From Pseudomonas poae (GTDB taxonomy: Bacteria > Pseudomonadota > Gammaproteobacteria > Pseudomonadales > Pseudomonadaceae): a DNA stretch of 64,000 bases. This document shows, in pieces, positions 17,457 through 25,835 of the stretch (the stretch's first letter is position 1; each line of letters starts with the position of its first letter). The notes beneath the pieces are model-generated. The model made no database searches, was not told where the DNA came from, and saw nothing but the letters and a program-made list of their open reading frames with translations. The stretch spans positions 1,054,001 through 1,118,000 of the forward strand of contig CP034537.1 of the NCBI GenBank assembly GCA_004000515.1. Direction: 5' to 3'. The translations under genes were made by a program, and so were the position numbers.

Positions 17457-18862
17457 ATGTCGAAGTCGGTTCAACTCATCAAAGATCATGACGTTAAATG
17501 GATTGATCTGCGCTTCACGGACACCAAAGGCACTCAGCACCACGTGACCATGCCGGCTCGCGACGCGCTGGATGATGCTTTCTTCGAAGAAGGCAAAATG
17601 TTCGACGGCTCCTCCATCGCTGGCTGGAAAGGCATCGAAGCCTCCGACATGATCCTGATGCCGGACGACAGCACTGCCGTACTGGACCCGTTCACCGAAG
17701 AGCCAACCCTGATCCTGGTCTGCGACGTGATCGAGCCTTCGACCATGCAAGGCTACGACCGCGACCCACGTGCGATCGCCAAGCGTGCCGAGGAATACCT
17801 GAAGTCCACCGGTATCGGTGACACCGTATTCGTAGGTCCAGAACCAGAATTCTTCATCTTTGACCAAGTGAAGTTCAAGTCCGACATCTCCGGTTCCATG
17901 TTCAAGATCTACTCCGAACAAGGTTCGTGGATGTCCGACCAGGACGTGGAAGGCGGCAACCATGGCCACCGTCCAGGCATCAAAGGTGGTTACTTCCCAG
18001 TTCCGCCGTTCGACCACGACCACGAAATCCGTACCTCCATGTGCAACGCCATGGAAGACATGGGCCTGGTCATCGAAGTGCACCACCACGAAGTGGCCAC
18101 TGCCGGTCAGAACGAAATCGGTGTGAAGTTCAACACCCTGGTTGCCAAGGCTGACGAAGTTCAAACCCTGAAGTACTGCGTACACAACACTGCCGTTGCC
18201 TACGGCCGTACCGCTACCTTCATGCCTAAGCCTCTGTACGGCGATAACGGTTCGGGTATGCACGTTCACCTGTCCATCGCCAAAGATGGCAAGAACACCT
18301 TCGCTGGCGAAGGTTATGCCGGCCTGTCCGACACCGCCCTGTACTTCATCGGCGGTATCATCAAGCACGGTAAGGCCCTGAACGGCTTCACCAACCCGTC
18401 GACCAACTCCTACAAGCGTCTGGTTCCAGGTTTCGAAGCACCAGTAATGCTGGCCTACTCGGCTCGCAACCGTTCCGCCTCGATCCGTATTCCTTACGTG
18501 TCCAGCCCTCGCGCTCGCCGTATCGAAGCACGCTTCCCGGATCCAGCAGCCAACCCGTACCTGGCCTTCGCTGCCCTGGTAATGGCCGGCCTGGACGGTA
18601 TCCAGAACAAGATCCACCCTGGCGATGCCGCCGACAAAAACTTGTACGACCTGCCGCCTGAAGAGGCCAAAGAGATCCCACAAGTGTGCGGCAGCCTGAA
18701 AGAAGCCCTGGAAGAGCTGGACAAGGGCCGTGCGTTCCTGACCAAAGGCGGCGTGTTCAGCGACGACTTCATCGACGCTACATCGGCCTGAAAAGCGAAG
18801 AAGAAATCAAGGTTCGCACCTTCGTACACCCACTGGAATACGAGCTGTACTACAGCTGCTGA
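17457..18862 (+). CDS. glnA: glutamine synthetase type I (one frameshift near the C-terminus)
   Basis: Makes glutamine from glutamate, ammonia and ATP; the central nitrogen assimilation enzyme, a dodecamer in the cytosol. About 468 residues when repaired. Visible motifs are [32 protein letters not shown], the ATP-binding [11 protein letters not shown] and [14 protein letters not shown]. At 18778-18779 one T is missing (GACGCTACATC for DAYIGL), so the last ~27 residues, including the adenylylation tyrosine region HPLEYELYY, are in a different frame. The real end is the TGA at 18860-18862. Start ATG 17457 has a GGAGGA site. Driven by the sigma-54 promoter upstream. Confidence 0.95.
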
Positions 18863-18892
18863 TCCGGTAGCGCTGCTTAACGTGGCGTGATG

Positions 18893-18920
18893 AAAAGACC
18901 TCCTTCGGGAGGTCTTTTTT
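18893..18920 (+). terminator. terminator of glnA
   Basis: AAGACCTCC and GGAGGTCTT form a 9-bp stem with a TTCG tetraloop followed by a T run, about 30 bases after the true glnA stop. Confidence 0.92.
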
Positions 18921-19007
18921 TGCCTGGGATTTGTCAGATGGCTGCTTGGTGGTCGAGTATCCGGCTGACGCCGCTGTAGGCCTGCAAACCCCACAAGGAG
19001 ATCTCCA

Positions 19008-19544
19008 TTGAAATATAGACTTTTGTTCGCTCTGCTATTCGTCTGTGCCGGCGCATCCGCTGCGCCCCCCACCCTCGAGCCTCTGCTCAACAGCATCGCC
19101 GAACGCCTGGCCATTGCCGACCAGGTCGCCCTGAGCAAATGGGACAGCAAAAAGCCTGTAGAGGACAAAAAGCGCGAACAAGAGGTCATCGCCAGCGTTG
19201 TCGCCCAGGCACCGAGCTACAAGCTGACGCCTGCCGCCGTCGAACAATTCTTTTCGGCGCAGATCGAGGCGAACAAATTGGTGCAATACACCCACCTGTC
19301 CGACTGGCAGCTTCAAGGCAAGGCGCCAGACGACAAGCGCCCTGACCTGGTCAAGCAAATTCGCCCGCAACTGGATCAACTGCAAAAACGCCTGCTGCAG
19401 CAACTGGCCGACTTCTCCCCTCAGCGCGCCGACCCACAGTGCCCGCAATGGTTGGCTCAGGCAGTGCATGAACCGCTGAATGACCCCATGCGCCAACTGG
19501 CGATGATTCGTGCCACTGCAGAGTTGTGTACTCGCCCTACTTGA
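19008..19544 (+). CDS. secreted chorismate mutase (AroQ gamma type)
   Basis: Converts chorismate to prephenate. The 178-residue protein begins with a signal peptide (MKYRLLFALLFVCAGASA-AP), which places it in the periplasm, as in the *AroQ class. The first helix of the mutase fold is LLNSIAERLAIADQVALSKWDSKKPVEDKKRE, followed by QFFSAQIEANKLVQYTHLSDWQ, with the catalytic Arg/Lys pattern of the family. The start codon is TTG (19008-19010), chosen because an AAGGAG site sits 7 bases ahead and the signal peptide begins there. It follows the glnA terminator and so should have its own promoter. Confidence 0.85.
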   Translation: MKYRLLFALLFVCAGASAAPPTLEPLLNSIAERLAIADQVALSKWDSKKPVEDKKREQEVIASVVAQAPSYKLTPAAVEQFFSAQIEANKLVQYTHLSDWQLQGKAPDDKRPDLVKQIRPQLDQLQKRLLQQLADFSPQRADPQCPQWLAQAVHEPLNDPMRQLAMIRATAELCTRPT

Positions 19545-19620
19545 TTCGAAGCACCGTCCTGCATCCAGCCCCCATCGGTAGAGATAGCCTGACCAGCCAC
19601 TTACCGATCAGGATGGAACC

Positions 19621-20045
19621 ATGGACACCCACAAGTGCTTGATTGCAACAGCGATGGGCTTGTCGTTAATGGGTTGCGGCACCCAGCCAAAGGACGCTGC
19701 ACACATCGAAAAGAGGTATTGCTCGAACACAGTGAGTCGTGGGATGGCGTGCCTTACAGAGCCTATCCCTCCGGCCCACCGCAACTCACGCTGTTACGCC
19801 TCAAGATCCCTGCTCACACGCAATTGCCATGGCACACTCACCCGATGCCGAACGCCGCCTACATCGTTTCCGGGGAACTGACGGTTCAAACCCGTAAAAG
19901 CGGAGTGACTCGCACCTTGAAACAAGGGCAAACCCTCGCCGAAATGGTGAGCACCGAACACCGCGGCTTCACCGGAAACTCTGCCGTAGAGCTTCTGGTC
20001 TTTTACGCAGGTACATCTGGCATGCCGCTGTCCGAACACCATTGA
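19621..20045 (+). CDS. cupin-domain lipoprotein (one frameshift)
   Basis: About 141 residues after repair. The first frame gives a lipoprotein signal (MDTHKCLIATAMGLSLMGC) with lipobox LMGC. The second gives a small cupin domain with the metal-binding LPWHTHPMPNAAYIVSGELTV and a later ELLVFY strand. The two frames join near 19706-19711, where a run of five A in IEKEVLLE is read as four. Cupins of this size often bind a metal ion, but the substrate is unknown. ATG 19621 has an AGGATGG site. Confidence 0.75.
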
Positions 20046-20117
20046 CCCTCCCCACGGGTCGTTTCCAGTACGCCCTGAAAACGATTCGCGCACTTCCTGA
20101 ACAACCCTCACAAAACC

Positions 20118-20132
20118 GCACTATATTGGTGC
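20118..20132 (+). promoter_or_regulatory. NtrC-binding site upstream of glnLG
   Basis: GCACTATATTGGTGC is, as I recall, identical to a strong NtrC site of the E. coli glnA promoter and fits GCAC-N7-GTGC exactly. It lies about 130 bases before the sigma-54 -24 element of glnL, a normal enhancer distance. Confidence 0.85.
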
Positions 20133-20219
20133 GATAGGCTGCACCCTACCCACCTGTCCAGCCCATTTTGGTTCGAAACTTCCCGAGCAAGCTGGCAGAA
20201 CGCCACAGTTTCGCGCCTA

Positions 20220-20240
20220 AAACCCCCATTTCAGGGGTTT
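20220..20240. terminator. hairpin upstream of the glnL promoter
   Basis: AAACCCC and GGGGTTT form a 7-bp stem (20220-20226, 20234-20240) just before the sigma-54 element, followed by CGCGCTTCTTTT. It may end transcripts coming from the cupin gene. A similar hairpin precedes the sigma-54 promoter of the repeat RNA. Confidence 0.45.
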
Positions 20241-20259
20241 CGCGCTTCTTTTCGGATCC

Positions 20260-20276
20260 TTGGTTTGGTTTTTGCA
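20260..20276 (+). promoter_or_regulatory. sigma-54 promoter of glnLG
   Basis: TTGGTTTGGTTTTTGCA has GG (20262-20263) and GC (20274-20275) separated by 10 bases. It is 57 bases before the glnL start and downstream of the NtrC site, consistent with NtrC autoregulation. Confidence 0.75.
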
Positions 20277-20332
20277 TTTTCCTTGTATCAGCGTGTGCCT
20301 CAAGCCCGCGCCTTGCTCCAAAAGAGGTCCTG

Positions 20333-21418
20333 ATGACCATCAGCGATGCACTGCACCGTTTGTTACTCGACAACCTGACCACCGCGACCATCCTGCTCAA
20401 CGACGACCTGCGTCTTGAGTACATGAACCCGGCGGCGGAGATGCTCCTGGCCATCAGCGGCCAGCGCAGCCATGGGCAGTTCATCAGCGAATTGTTCACC
20501 GAGTCGGCCGAAGCGTTGAGCTCGTTGCGCCAGGCGGTGGAGCAGGCACACCCGTTCACCAAGCGCGAAGCGATGCTCACCGCCCTCACCGGCCAGACGC
20601 TGACCGTCGACTACGCCGTGACCCCGATCCTGAGCAACGGCGCCACCCTGCTACTGCTCGAAGTGCACCCACGTGATCGCTTGCTGCGTATCACCAAGGA
20701 AGAGGCGCAGCTGTCCAAGCAGGAGACCAGCAAGATGCTGGTGCGCGGCCTCGCCCACGAGATCAAGAACCCGCTGGGCGGCATTCGTGGCGCAGCGCAG
20801 CTGCTGGCCCGTGAACTGCCGGAAGAGCACCTCAAGGACTACACCAACGTCATCATCGAAGAAGCCGACCGCCTGCGTAATCTGGTGGACCGCATGCTCG
20901 GCTCCAACAAGCTGCCGTCCCTGGCAATGACCAACGTGCACGAAGTGCTGGAGCGCGTTTGCCAATTGGTCGAGGCCGAAAGCCAAGGTTGCATCAACCT
21001 GGTGCGCGACTACGACCCGAGCATTCCCGACGTACTGATCGATCGTGAACAGATGATCCAGGCGGTGCTCAACATCGTGCGCAACGCCATGCAGGCCATC
21101 AGCAGCCAGAACGAGCTGCGCCTGGGCCGCATCAGCCTGCGCACGCGCGCCCTGCGCCAGTTCACCATCGGCCATGTGCGCCATCGCCTGGTGACCAAGG
21201 TCGAGATCATCGACAACGGCCCGGGCATTCCTGCGGAACTCCAGGAAACCATCTTCTTTCCCATGGTCAGTGGCCGCCCGGACGGTACCGGGCTGGGCCT
21301 GGCCATTACCCAGAACATCATCAGCCAGCATCAGGGCCTGATCGAATGTGAGAGCCATCCTGGCCACACCACCTTCTCGATCTTTCTGCCACTGGAACAA
21401 GGAGCCCCATCGACATGA
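20333..21418 (+). CDS. glnL: nitrogen regulation sensor kinase NtrB
   Basis: Histidine kinase/phosphatase that controls NtrC in response to nitrogen status via PII. The 361 residues contain an N-terminal PAS domain (about 10-110), the phospho-acceptor GLAHEIKNPLGG (His142), and a C-terminal ATPase with the N box IVRNAMQA, G1 IDNGPGIP and G2 DGTGLGLAIT. It is soluble with no membrane helix. Start ATG 20333 with an AGAGG site. Its stop overlaps the glnG start (ATGA). Confidence 0.95.
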   Translation: MTISDALHRLLLDNLTTATILLNDDLRLEYMNPAAEMLLAISGQRSHGQFISELFTESAEALSSLRQAVEQAHPFTKREAMLTALTGQTLTVDYAVTPILSNGATLLLLEVHPRDRLLRITKEEAQLSKQETSKMLVRGLAHEIKNPLGGIRGAAQLLARELPEEHLKDYTNVIIEEADRLRNLVDRMLGSNKLPSLAMTNVHEVLERVCQLVEAESQGCINLVRDYDPSIPDVLIDREQMIQAVLNIVRNAMQAISSQNELRLGRISLRTRALRQFTIGHVRHRLVTKVEIIDNGPGIPAELQETIFFPMVSGRPDGTGLGLAITQNIISQHQGLIECESHPGHTTFSIFLPLEQGAPST

Positions 21419-22850
21419 GCCGTAGTGAAACTGTCTGGATCGTCGATGACGACCGTTCTATCCGCTGGGTCCTCGAGAAAGCCTTGCAACAGGAAGGCAT
21501 GACCACCCAGAGCTTCGACAGCGCCGACGGCGTGATGAGCCGCCTGGCGCGCCAGCAGCCGGACGTAATCATCTCCGACATCCGCATGCCCGGTGCCAGT
21601 GGCCTGGACCTGTTGGCCCGCATTCGTGAGCAGCACCCGCGCCTGCCGGTGATCATCATGACCGCGCACTCGGACCTGGACAGCGCTGTCGCGTCTTACC
21701 AGGGCGGTGCGTTCGAATACCTGCCCAAGCCGTTCGACGTGGACGAGGCGGTGGCGCTGGTCAAGCGCGCCAACCAGCACGCCCAGGAACAGCAGAGCCA
21801 GGAAGCGCCACCGACCCTGACCCGCACCCCGGAAATCATCGGCGAAGCGCCGGCGATGCAGGAAGTGTTTCGCGCCATCGGGCGCTTGAGCCACTCCAAC
21901 ATCACCGTGCTGATCAACGGTGAGTCGGGCACGGGTAAAGAGTTGGTGGCCCACGCCCTGCACCGTCACAGCCCACGGGCGGCCTCGCCGTTTATCGCGC
22001 TGAACATGGCGGCGATTCCAAAGGACTTGATGGAGTCCGAGCTGTTCGGCCATGAAAGGGCGCCTTCACCGGTGCGGCCAACTTGCGTCGCGGGCGTTTT
22101 GAGCAAGCTGACGGCGGCACCTTGTTCCTTGATGAAATCGGCGACATGCCGGCCGACACCCAGACCCGCCTGCTGCGGGTACTGGCGGACGGTGAGTTCT
22201 ATCGCGTCGGCGGGCACACCCCGGTCAAGGTTGACGTGCGCATCATTGCGGCGACGCACCAGAACCTGGAAACCCTGGTGCACGCGGGCAAGTTCCGTGA
22301 GGACTTGTTCCACCGCCTCAACGTGATCCGCATCCACATCCCGCGCATGTCGGACCGCCGCGAAGACATCCCGACCCTGGCCCGCCACTTCCTCAGCCGC
22401 GCCGCCCAGGAGCTGGCCGTCGAGCCGAAGCTGCTGAAAAGCGAAACCGAGGAATACCTGAAGAACCTGCCGTGGCCCGGCAACGTGCGCCAGCTGGAGA
22501 ACACCTGCCGCTGGATCACCGTCATGGCGTCCGGTCGCGAAGTGCACATCAGCGACCTGCCGCCTGAACTGCTGAGCCTGCCGCAGGACTCGGCCCCGGT
22601 GACCAACTGGGAGCAGGCGCTGCGCCAATGGGCCGACCAGGCCCTGGCTCGCGGCCAGTCGAACCTGCTGGATAGCGCCGTGCCGGCGTTCGAGCGGATC
22701 ATGATCGAGACTGCCTTGAAGCACACCGCCGGCCGCCGTCGCGATGCTGCGGTGTTGCTGGGTTGGGGGCGTAATACCCTGACGCGCAAGATCAAGGAGC
22801 TGGGGATGAAGGTGGATGGTGGGGATGATGACGAGGGTGATGAAAGCTAA
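21415..22850 (+). CDS. glnG: nitrogen regulator NtrC (one frameshift)
   Basis: Sigma-54-dependent enhancer-binding protein, about 478 residues after repair. A receiver domain with phospho-acceptor Asp55 ([10 protein letters not shown]) is followed by an AAA+ domain with Walker A GESGTGKE, then [12 protein letters not shown] and RDDI-type segments, and a Fis-type helix-turn-helix at the end ([26 protein letters not shown]). The frame breaks at 22055-22058, right at the GAFTGA loop that contacts sigma-54: CATGAAAGGGCG should read CATGAAAAGGGCG. Losing that loop would abolish activation, so this is probably a sequencing indel. Start overlaps the glnL stop. Confidence 0.94.
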
Positions 22851-22876
22851 ATCCCCAGATCCACTGAAGATCTACT

Positions 22877-22964
22877 GTGGGAGCGGGCTTGCCCGCGATG
22901 GCGGAGTGTCAGTCGCCGAATAAGTCGACTGATGCTCCGCCATCGCAGGCAAGCCAGCTCCCAC
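22877..22964. repeat. paired REP (BIME) after glnG
   Basis: GTGGGAGCGGGCTTGCCCGC (22877) and an inverted copy CATCGCAGGCAAGCCAGCTC-CCAC ending at 22964. The two arms belong to different variants (GCGGGC and GCTGGC), as at 13.55 kb. Confidence 0.88.
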
Positions 22965-23086
22965 AGTTGTTTTGTTTAAAACCACAGGCCGTGCACCGCT
23001 TGAATGCACCATGAACCGGCATCGGGCACGGTTTCATCGCCCACAATGCAGGCCCGCTTGAAAGAAACCTAAAAGCCAAAACCACC

Positions 23087-23109
23087 AAAGCCCCGCATTC
23101 CGGGGCTTT
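23087..23109 (+). terminator. hairpin between glnG and the repeat RNA
   Basis: AAAGCCCCG and CGGGGCTTT form a perfect 9-bp stem with loop CATTC. The tail is only moderately T-rich. It probably ends glnLG transcripts before the next sigma-54 promoter. Confidence 0.55.
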
Positions 23110-23148
23110 GCGCTTTATAAAGATATTTTTTAGCGTAACCAGACAACT

Positions 23149-23165
23149 CTGGCACGCGCCCTGCA
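23149..23165 (+). promoter_or_regulatory. sigma-54 promoter of the repeat RNA
   Basis: CTGGCACGCGCCCTGCA contains TGGCAC and TGCA with GG and GC separated by 10 bases, the best consensus match in the window. A start near 23175 would run straight into the hairpin repeats. Possible NtrC half-sites (GTGCACC at 22991, TGCACCAT at 23005) lie about 150 bases upstream. Confidence 0.8.
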
Positions 23166-23174
23166 ATAACCCCT

Positions 23175-23475
23175 GTACAACCCAGTTTCGGGGACCTTGG
23201 TACAGGCAGGCCGAGAATCCCCTCTTTACATCCGGGGTGCTTGATGCGAACCGCGTCGCGCTCCATACCGCTTTGGGGAACCTTGGTACAGGCAGGCCGG
23301 GGATTCCCTCTTTAACACCGAAGCCCTTGCGGCTTCACGCCGTTTTGGGAGCCCTGGTACAGGCAGGCCGGGAACTCCCTTCTTTACACCCGGGGCTTAT
23401 GTGGCTCAGCGCCCATAGCTCCAACCCGTTTTGGGGACCTTGGTACAGGCAGGCCGGGGATTCCCTCTTTATTGC
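23175..23475 (+). ncRNA. nrsZ: NrsZ-like nitrogen-regulated small RNA with four hairpin repeats
   Basis: No protein frame fits this stretch, but it holds four copies of a ~45-base unit: 23183-23230, 23269-23318, 23340-23389 and 23425-23471. All share the core GGTACAGGCAGGCCG (starting at 23199, 23285, 23356 and 23442, i.e. spaced 86, 71 and 86 bases). Each unit can fold with GGGGA or GGGA on the left pairing with TTCCC or TCCC on the right, leaving the core in the loop, and each ends in CTCTTTA or TTCTTTA. A sigma-54 promoter sits immediately upstream. P. aeruginosa NrsZ, as I recall, is an RpoN/NtrC-dependent processed RNA with repeated stem-loops located right after ntrC. The position, promoter and design match; the homology call is inference. 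The last repeat could double as the terminator. Confidence 0.75.
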
Positions 23476-23909
23476 TCTTGGAGATGGATCTCCAGCCGCC
23501 AACGGCCTTCGGCCTTCTCGCCCCTCCACTCCCCGCGCAATGGCCGAGCCGCCACCAGGTTCAGCAGCAAGCCGCCATCGGTCTTGCGGATGCGCCAATT
23601 CACATCCTTGTCATTGACCTTGAGCTGCCCACTGGCCGCTTTGCCCTGGGCGTCGAACAGCAGCGCCACGGTGCCGTCGATATGCTCGCCGTGCAGCTTG
23701 GGTTCGCTGTTGAACCACACCACCACACCGTCCGCCGCTGTATCCACCTGCTGCAGCTCGATGGGGTCCGGGGTGGTGAGGCGGCCAATCATCAGGCCCA
23801 CCATCACGCCGACAATCGCCAAAGAGCCCATGACCTTCGGCATTAGCTTCGGTCTTGGGTCCTCTTCGGGGGTAGAATGCAGCGCATCTTTACCTTCGGA
23901 GCCGTGCAT
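23469..23909 (-). CDS. hypothetical membrane-anchored protein
   Basis: 146 residues with a charged N-terminus, one transmembrane helix at about residues 28-45 (GSLAIVGVMVGLMIGRL) and a C-terminal soluble part (VVVWFNSEPKLHGEHIDGTVALLFDAQGK) probably outside the membrane. I do not recognise a family. The ATG at 23907-23909 interlocks with the divergent trmL start through a shared CATG; an ATG at 23841-23843 (MPKVMGSLAIV) is a plausible alternative. Its stop codon overlaps the end of the fourth repeat of the small RNA, so the two transcripts converge and overlap. Confidence 0.6.
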   Translation of the reverse strand: MHGSEGKDALHSTPEEDPRPKLMPKVMGSLAIVGVMVGLMIGRLTTPDPIELQQVDTAADGVVVWFNSEPKLHGEHIDGTVALLFDAQGKAASGQLKVNDKDVNWRIRKTDGGLLLNLVAARPLRGEWRGEKAEGRWRLEIHLQEQ

Positions 23910-24363
23910 GTTTCACGTCATCCTTTTTCAACCAGAAATTCCGCCGAATACCGGCAACGTTATCAGGCTGTGCGCCAACAGTGGCTGCCACCTGCATTTG
24001 ATCGAACCCCTGGGCTTCGACATGGACGACAAGCGCCTGCGTCGCGCCGGGCTGGACTACCACGAGTACGCCACGCTCAAGCGCCACCCCGACCTGGCCA
24101 GCTGCCTGGAAAGCCTGGGGCATCCGCGGCTGTTTGCGTTCACCACCAAGGGTTCGCAGCCGTTTCATGATGTCAGCTTCGCAGAGGGCGATGCCTTCCT
24201 GTTTGGCCCCGAGAGTCGCGGCCTGCCGGCGGAGGTGCTGGATGCCCTGCCTGATGGCCATCGCCTGCGCTTGCCGATGCGCGAAGGGTGCCGCAGCTTG
24301 AACCTGTCCAACACCGTGGCGGTTGCCGTCTACGAAGGCTGGCGCCAACTGGGCTTTAAATAA
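23908..24363 (+). CDS. trmL: tRNA (cytidine/uridine-34 2'-O)-methyltransferase
   Basis: SPOUT-class methyltransferase that modifies the wobble base of tRNA-Leu. The 151 residues cover the whole fold: MFHVILFQPEIPPNTGNVIRLCAN at the start, LFGPESRGLPAEVL in the SAM-binding knot, and the C-terminal LRLPMREGCRSLNLSNTVAVAVYEGWRQ. Start ATG 23908 has a GGAG site. It is divergent from the membrane protein gene. Confidence 0.95.
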   Translation: MFHVILFQPEIPPNTGNVIRLCANSGCHLHLIEPLGFDMDDKRLRRAGLDYHEYATLKRHPDLASCLESLGHPRLFAFTTKGSQPFHDVSFAEGDAFLFGPESRGLPAEVLDALPDGHRLRLPMREGCRSLNLSNTVAVAVYEGWRQLGFK

Positions 24364-24378
24364 CACCGCAGAACAAAT

Positions 24379-24489
24379 GTGAGAGCGGGCTTTGAGCTGG
24401 CTTGCCTGCGATACGAGCACCGGTGTGTCTGTCACACCGCAGTGATGCTATCGCAGGCAAGCCAGCTCCCACAGCAAGCCCGCTCCCAC
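24379..24489. repeat. nested composite REP between trmL and secB
   Basis: An outer GTGAGAGCGGGCTT (24379) pairs with AAGCCCGCTCCCAC (ending 24489). Inside it, GAGCTGGCTTGCCTGCGAT and ATCGCAGGCAAGCCAGCTC form a second pair. Two REP variants are thus nested rather than side by side. Confidence 0.85.
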
Positions 24490-24506
24490 ATTTTTACCGT
24501 GTCGAC

Positions 24507-24986
24507 TTACTGAACGGTCGACGAACCTTCCTGTTGCATGCGCTGCAGCTCTTGAGCGTACAGGGCATCGAAGTTCACCGGAGCCAGCATCAGCGCTGGG
24601 AACGAGCCACGGGTGACCAGGCTGTCCAGGGTCTCACGGGCATACGGGAACAGGATGTTCGGGCAGAACGCGCCCAGGGTGTGGCTCATGGACGCTTCGT
24701 CCAGGCCCTGGATCAGGAAGATACCGGCCTGTTGCACTTCAGCAATGAAGGCGACTTCTTCACCGTTCTTGACGGTGACCGACAGGGTCAGCACGACTTC
24801 GTGGAAGTCACCTTCCAGCGGCTTTTGACGAGTGTTCAGGTCCAGCGCAACGCTTGGGGTCCATTCCTGGCGGAAGATGGCCGGGCTTTTCGGCGCTTCA
24901 AACGACAGGTCACGCACGTAGATGCGCTGCAGCGAAAACTGTGGGCCTTGGTCTTGCGCAGCTTCGGTGTTCTGTTGGTCAGTCAT
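24507..24986 (-). CDS. secB: protein-export chaperone SecB
   Basis: Tetrameric cytosolic chaperone that keeps preproteins unfolded and hands them to SecA. 159 residues, normal length. Conserved blocks are [47 protein letters not shown] and the C-terminal [36 protein letters not shown]. It lies in the same direction after grxC and the rhodanese gene (gaps of 34 and 1 bases), a probable operon known in many gamma-proteobacteria. Confidence 0.96.
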   Translation of the reverse strand: MTDQQNTEAAQDQGPQFSLQRIYVRDLSFEAPKSPAIFRQEWTPSVALDLNTRQKPLEGDFHEVVLTLSVTVKNGEEVAFIAEVQQAGIFLIQGLDEASMSHTLGAFCPNILFPYARETLDSLVTRGSFPALMLAPVNFDALYAQELQRMQQEGSSTVQ

Positions 24987-25020
24987 CGCAGATCCTTGTG
25001 ATCTTGGGGTCTTTTAGGGG

Positions 25021-25272
25021 TTAGGCGAGCAGCGCATCAAGCTTACCGGCGCGCTCCAGGGCAAACAGGTCGTCGCAACCACCGATGTGCTTGGCACCGA
25101 TCCAGATCTGCGGCACGGACGTGCACCCCGCCTTCTGGGCCATTTCGGCGCGCACCTGGGGTTTGCCATCGACCTTGATCTCTTCGAAGGCAACGCCCTT
25201 TTTCTCAAGCAGGGCCTTGGCCCGCATGCAGTAAGGGCACCAATCGCTGGAGTACACGACAACCTGGCTCAT
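25021..25272 (-). CDS. grxC: glutaredoxin 3
   Basis: Small glutathione-dependent thiol oxidoreductase, 83 residues. The active site CPYC is in SSDWCPYCMRAKALLEKKGV, the cis-proline motif is TSVPQIWIG, and GGCDDL follows. It lies between the rhodanese-like gene and secB. Confidence 0.95.
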   Translation of the reverse strand: MSQVVVYSSDWCPYCMRAKALLEKKGVAFEEIKVDGKPQVRAEMAQKAGCTSVPQIWIGAKHIGGCDDLFALERAGKLDALLA

Positions 25273-25273
25273 A

Positions 25274-25687
25274 TCACTTCACCAGCGGGAGGTTATCGGC
25301 CTTCCAGCTGCCGATACCGCCGGACAGCTTGGCGGCGGTGAAACCGGTCTTGAGCATTTCGCGGGCGTGGGTGCCGGCGTGCTGGCCTTGGGCGTCGACC
25401 AGGATGATGGTCTTGGCTTTGTATTTTTCCAGCTCGGCCAGGCGCGCGATCAGCTTGTCCTGTGGAATGTTCAGGGCACCGACGATGTGGCCGGCGGCGA
25501 ATTCCTTGGCCGGGCGGATATCGACAACCACGGCTTCGTCCTTGTTGACCAGCGCGGTCAGCTCCGCCGTGCTCAGGCTGCGGCCACCGCGGCTCAGCTC
25601 GTGAGCGATCAGCAGTGCCAGCAGGATGACGAAGGCACCCACAAGCAGGTAGTGGGCAGTGGCAAATGCAATCAGGTGATCAACCAT
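25274..25687 (-). CDS. membrane-anchored rhodanese-like protein without catalytic cysteine
   Basis: About 137 residues: an N-terminal membrane helix (YLLVGAFVILLALLIAHEL), then a rhodanese fold with VVVDIRPAKEFAAGHIVGALNIPQ. The loop that normally carries the persulfide cysteine reads IILVDAQGQHAGTHA, so Asp replaces Cys. The protein is therefore unlikely to be a sulfurtransferase and may be a binding or structural member. ATG 25685-25687 was chosen over a TTG just before it. It ends 1 base before the grxC start. Confidence 0.85.
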   Translation of the reverse strand: MVDHLIAFATAHYLLVGAFVILLALLIAHELSRGGRSLSTAELTALVNKDEAVVVDIRPAKEFAAGHIVGALNIPQDKLIARLAELEKYKAKTIILVDAQGQHAGTHAREMLKTGFTAAKLSGGIGSWKADNLPLVK

Positions 25688-25835
25688 CAAGGAGGTTCCA
25701 GGGCGTTAAAATGGCGGTAAGTATACACAGCCGCCATGGGGGCCAACCCCGTAAAGCGGTGACGTGGTCGGAACTTCGCTTTAAACTGCCACTCCCTTTT
25801 CAATTGTCTTCCTTATTAGCGCCGCGAGAGGATCT

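Noticed and set aside
17409-18683. 424-codon minus-strand frame over glnA
   Set aside because: Mirror of glnA; composition typical of antisense reading.
23183-23471. The regularly spaced repeats as a CRISPR array
   Set aside because: Only four units, unequal spacing (86, 71, 86), imperfect repeats that fold into hairpins, no cas genes, and a sigma-54 promoter in front.
23108-24363. Long plus-strand frames covering the repeat RNA and trmL
   Set aside because: Open only by chance through the hairpin repeats; trmL starts at 23908.
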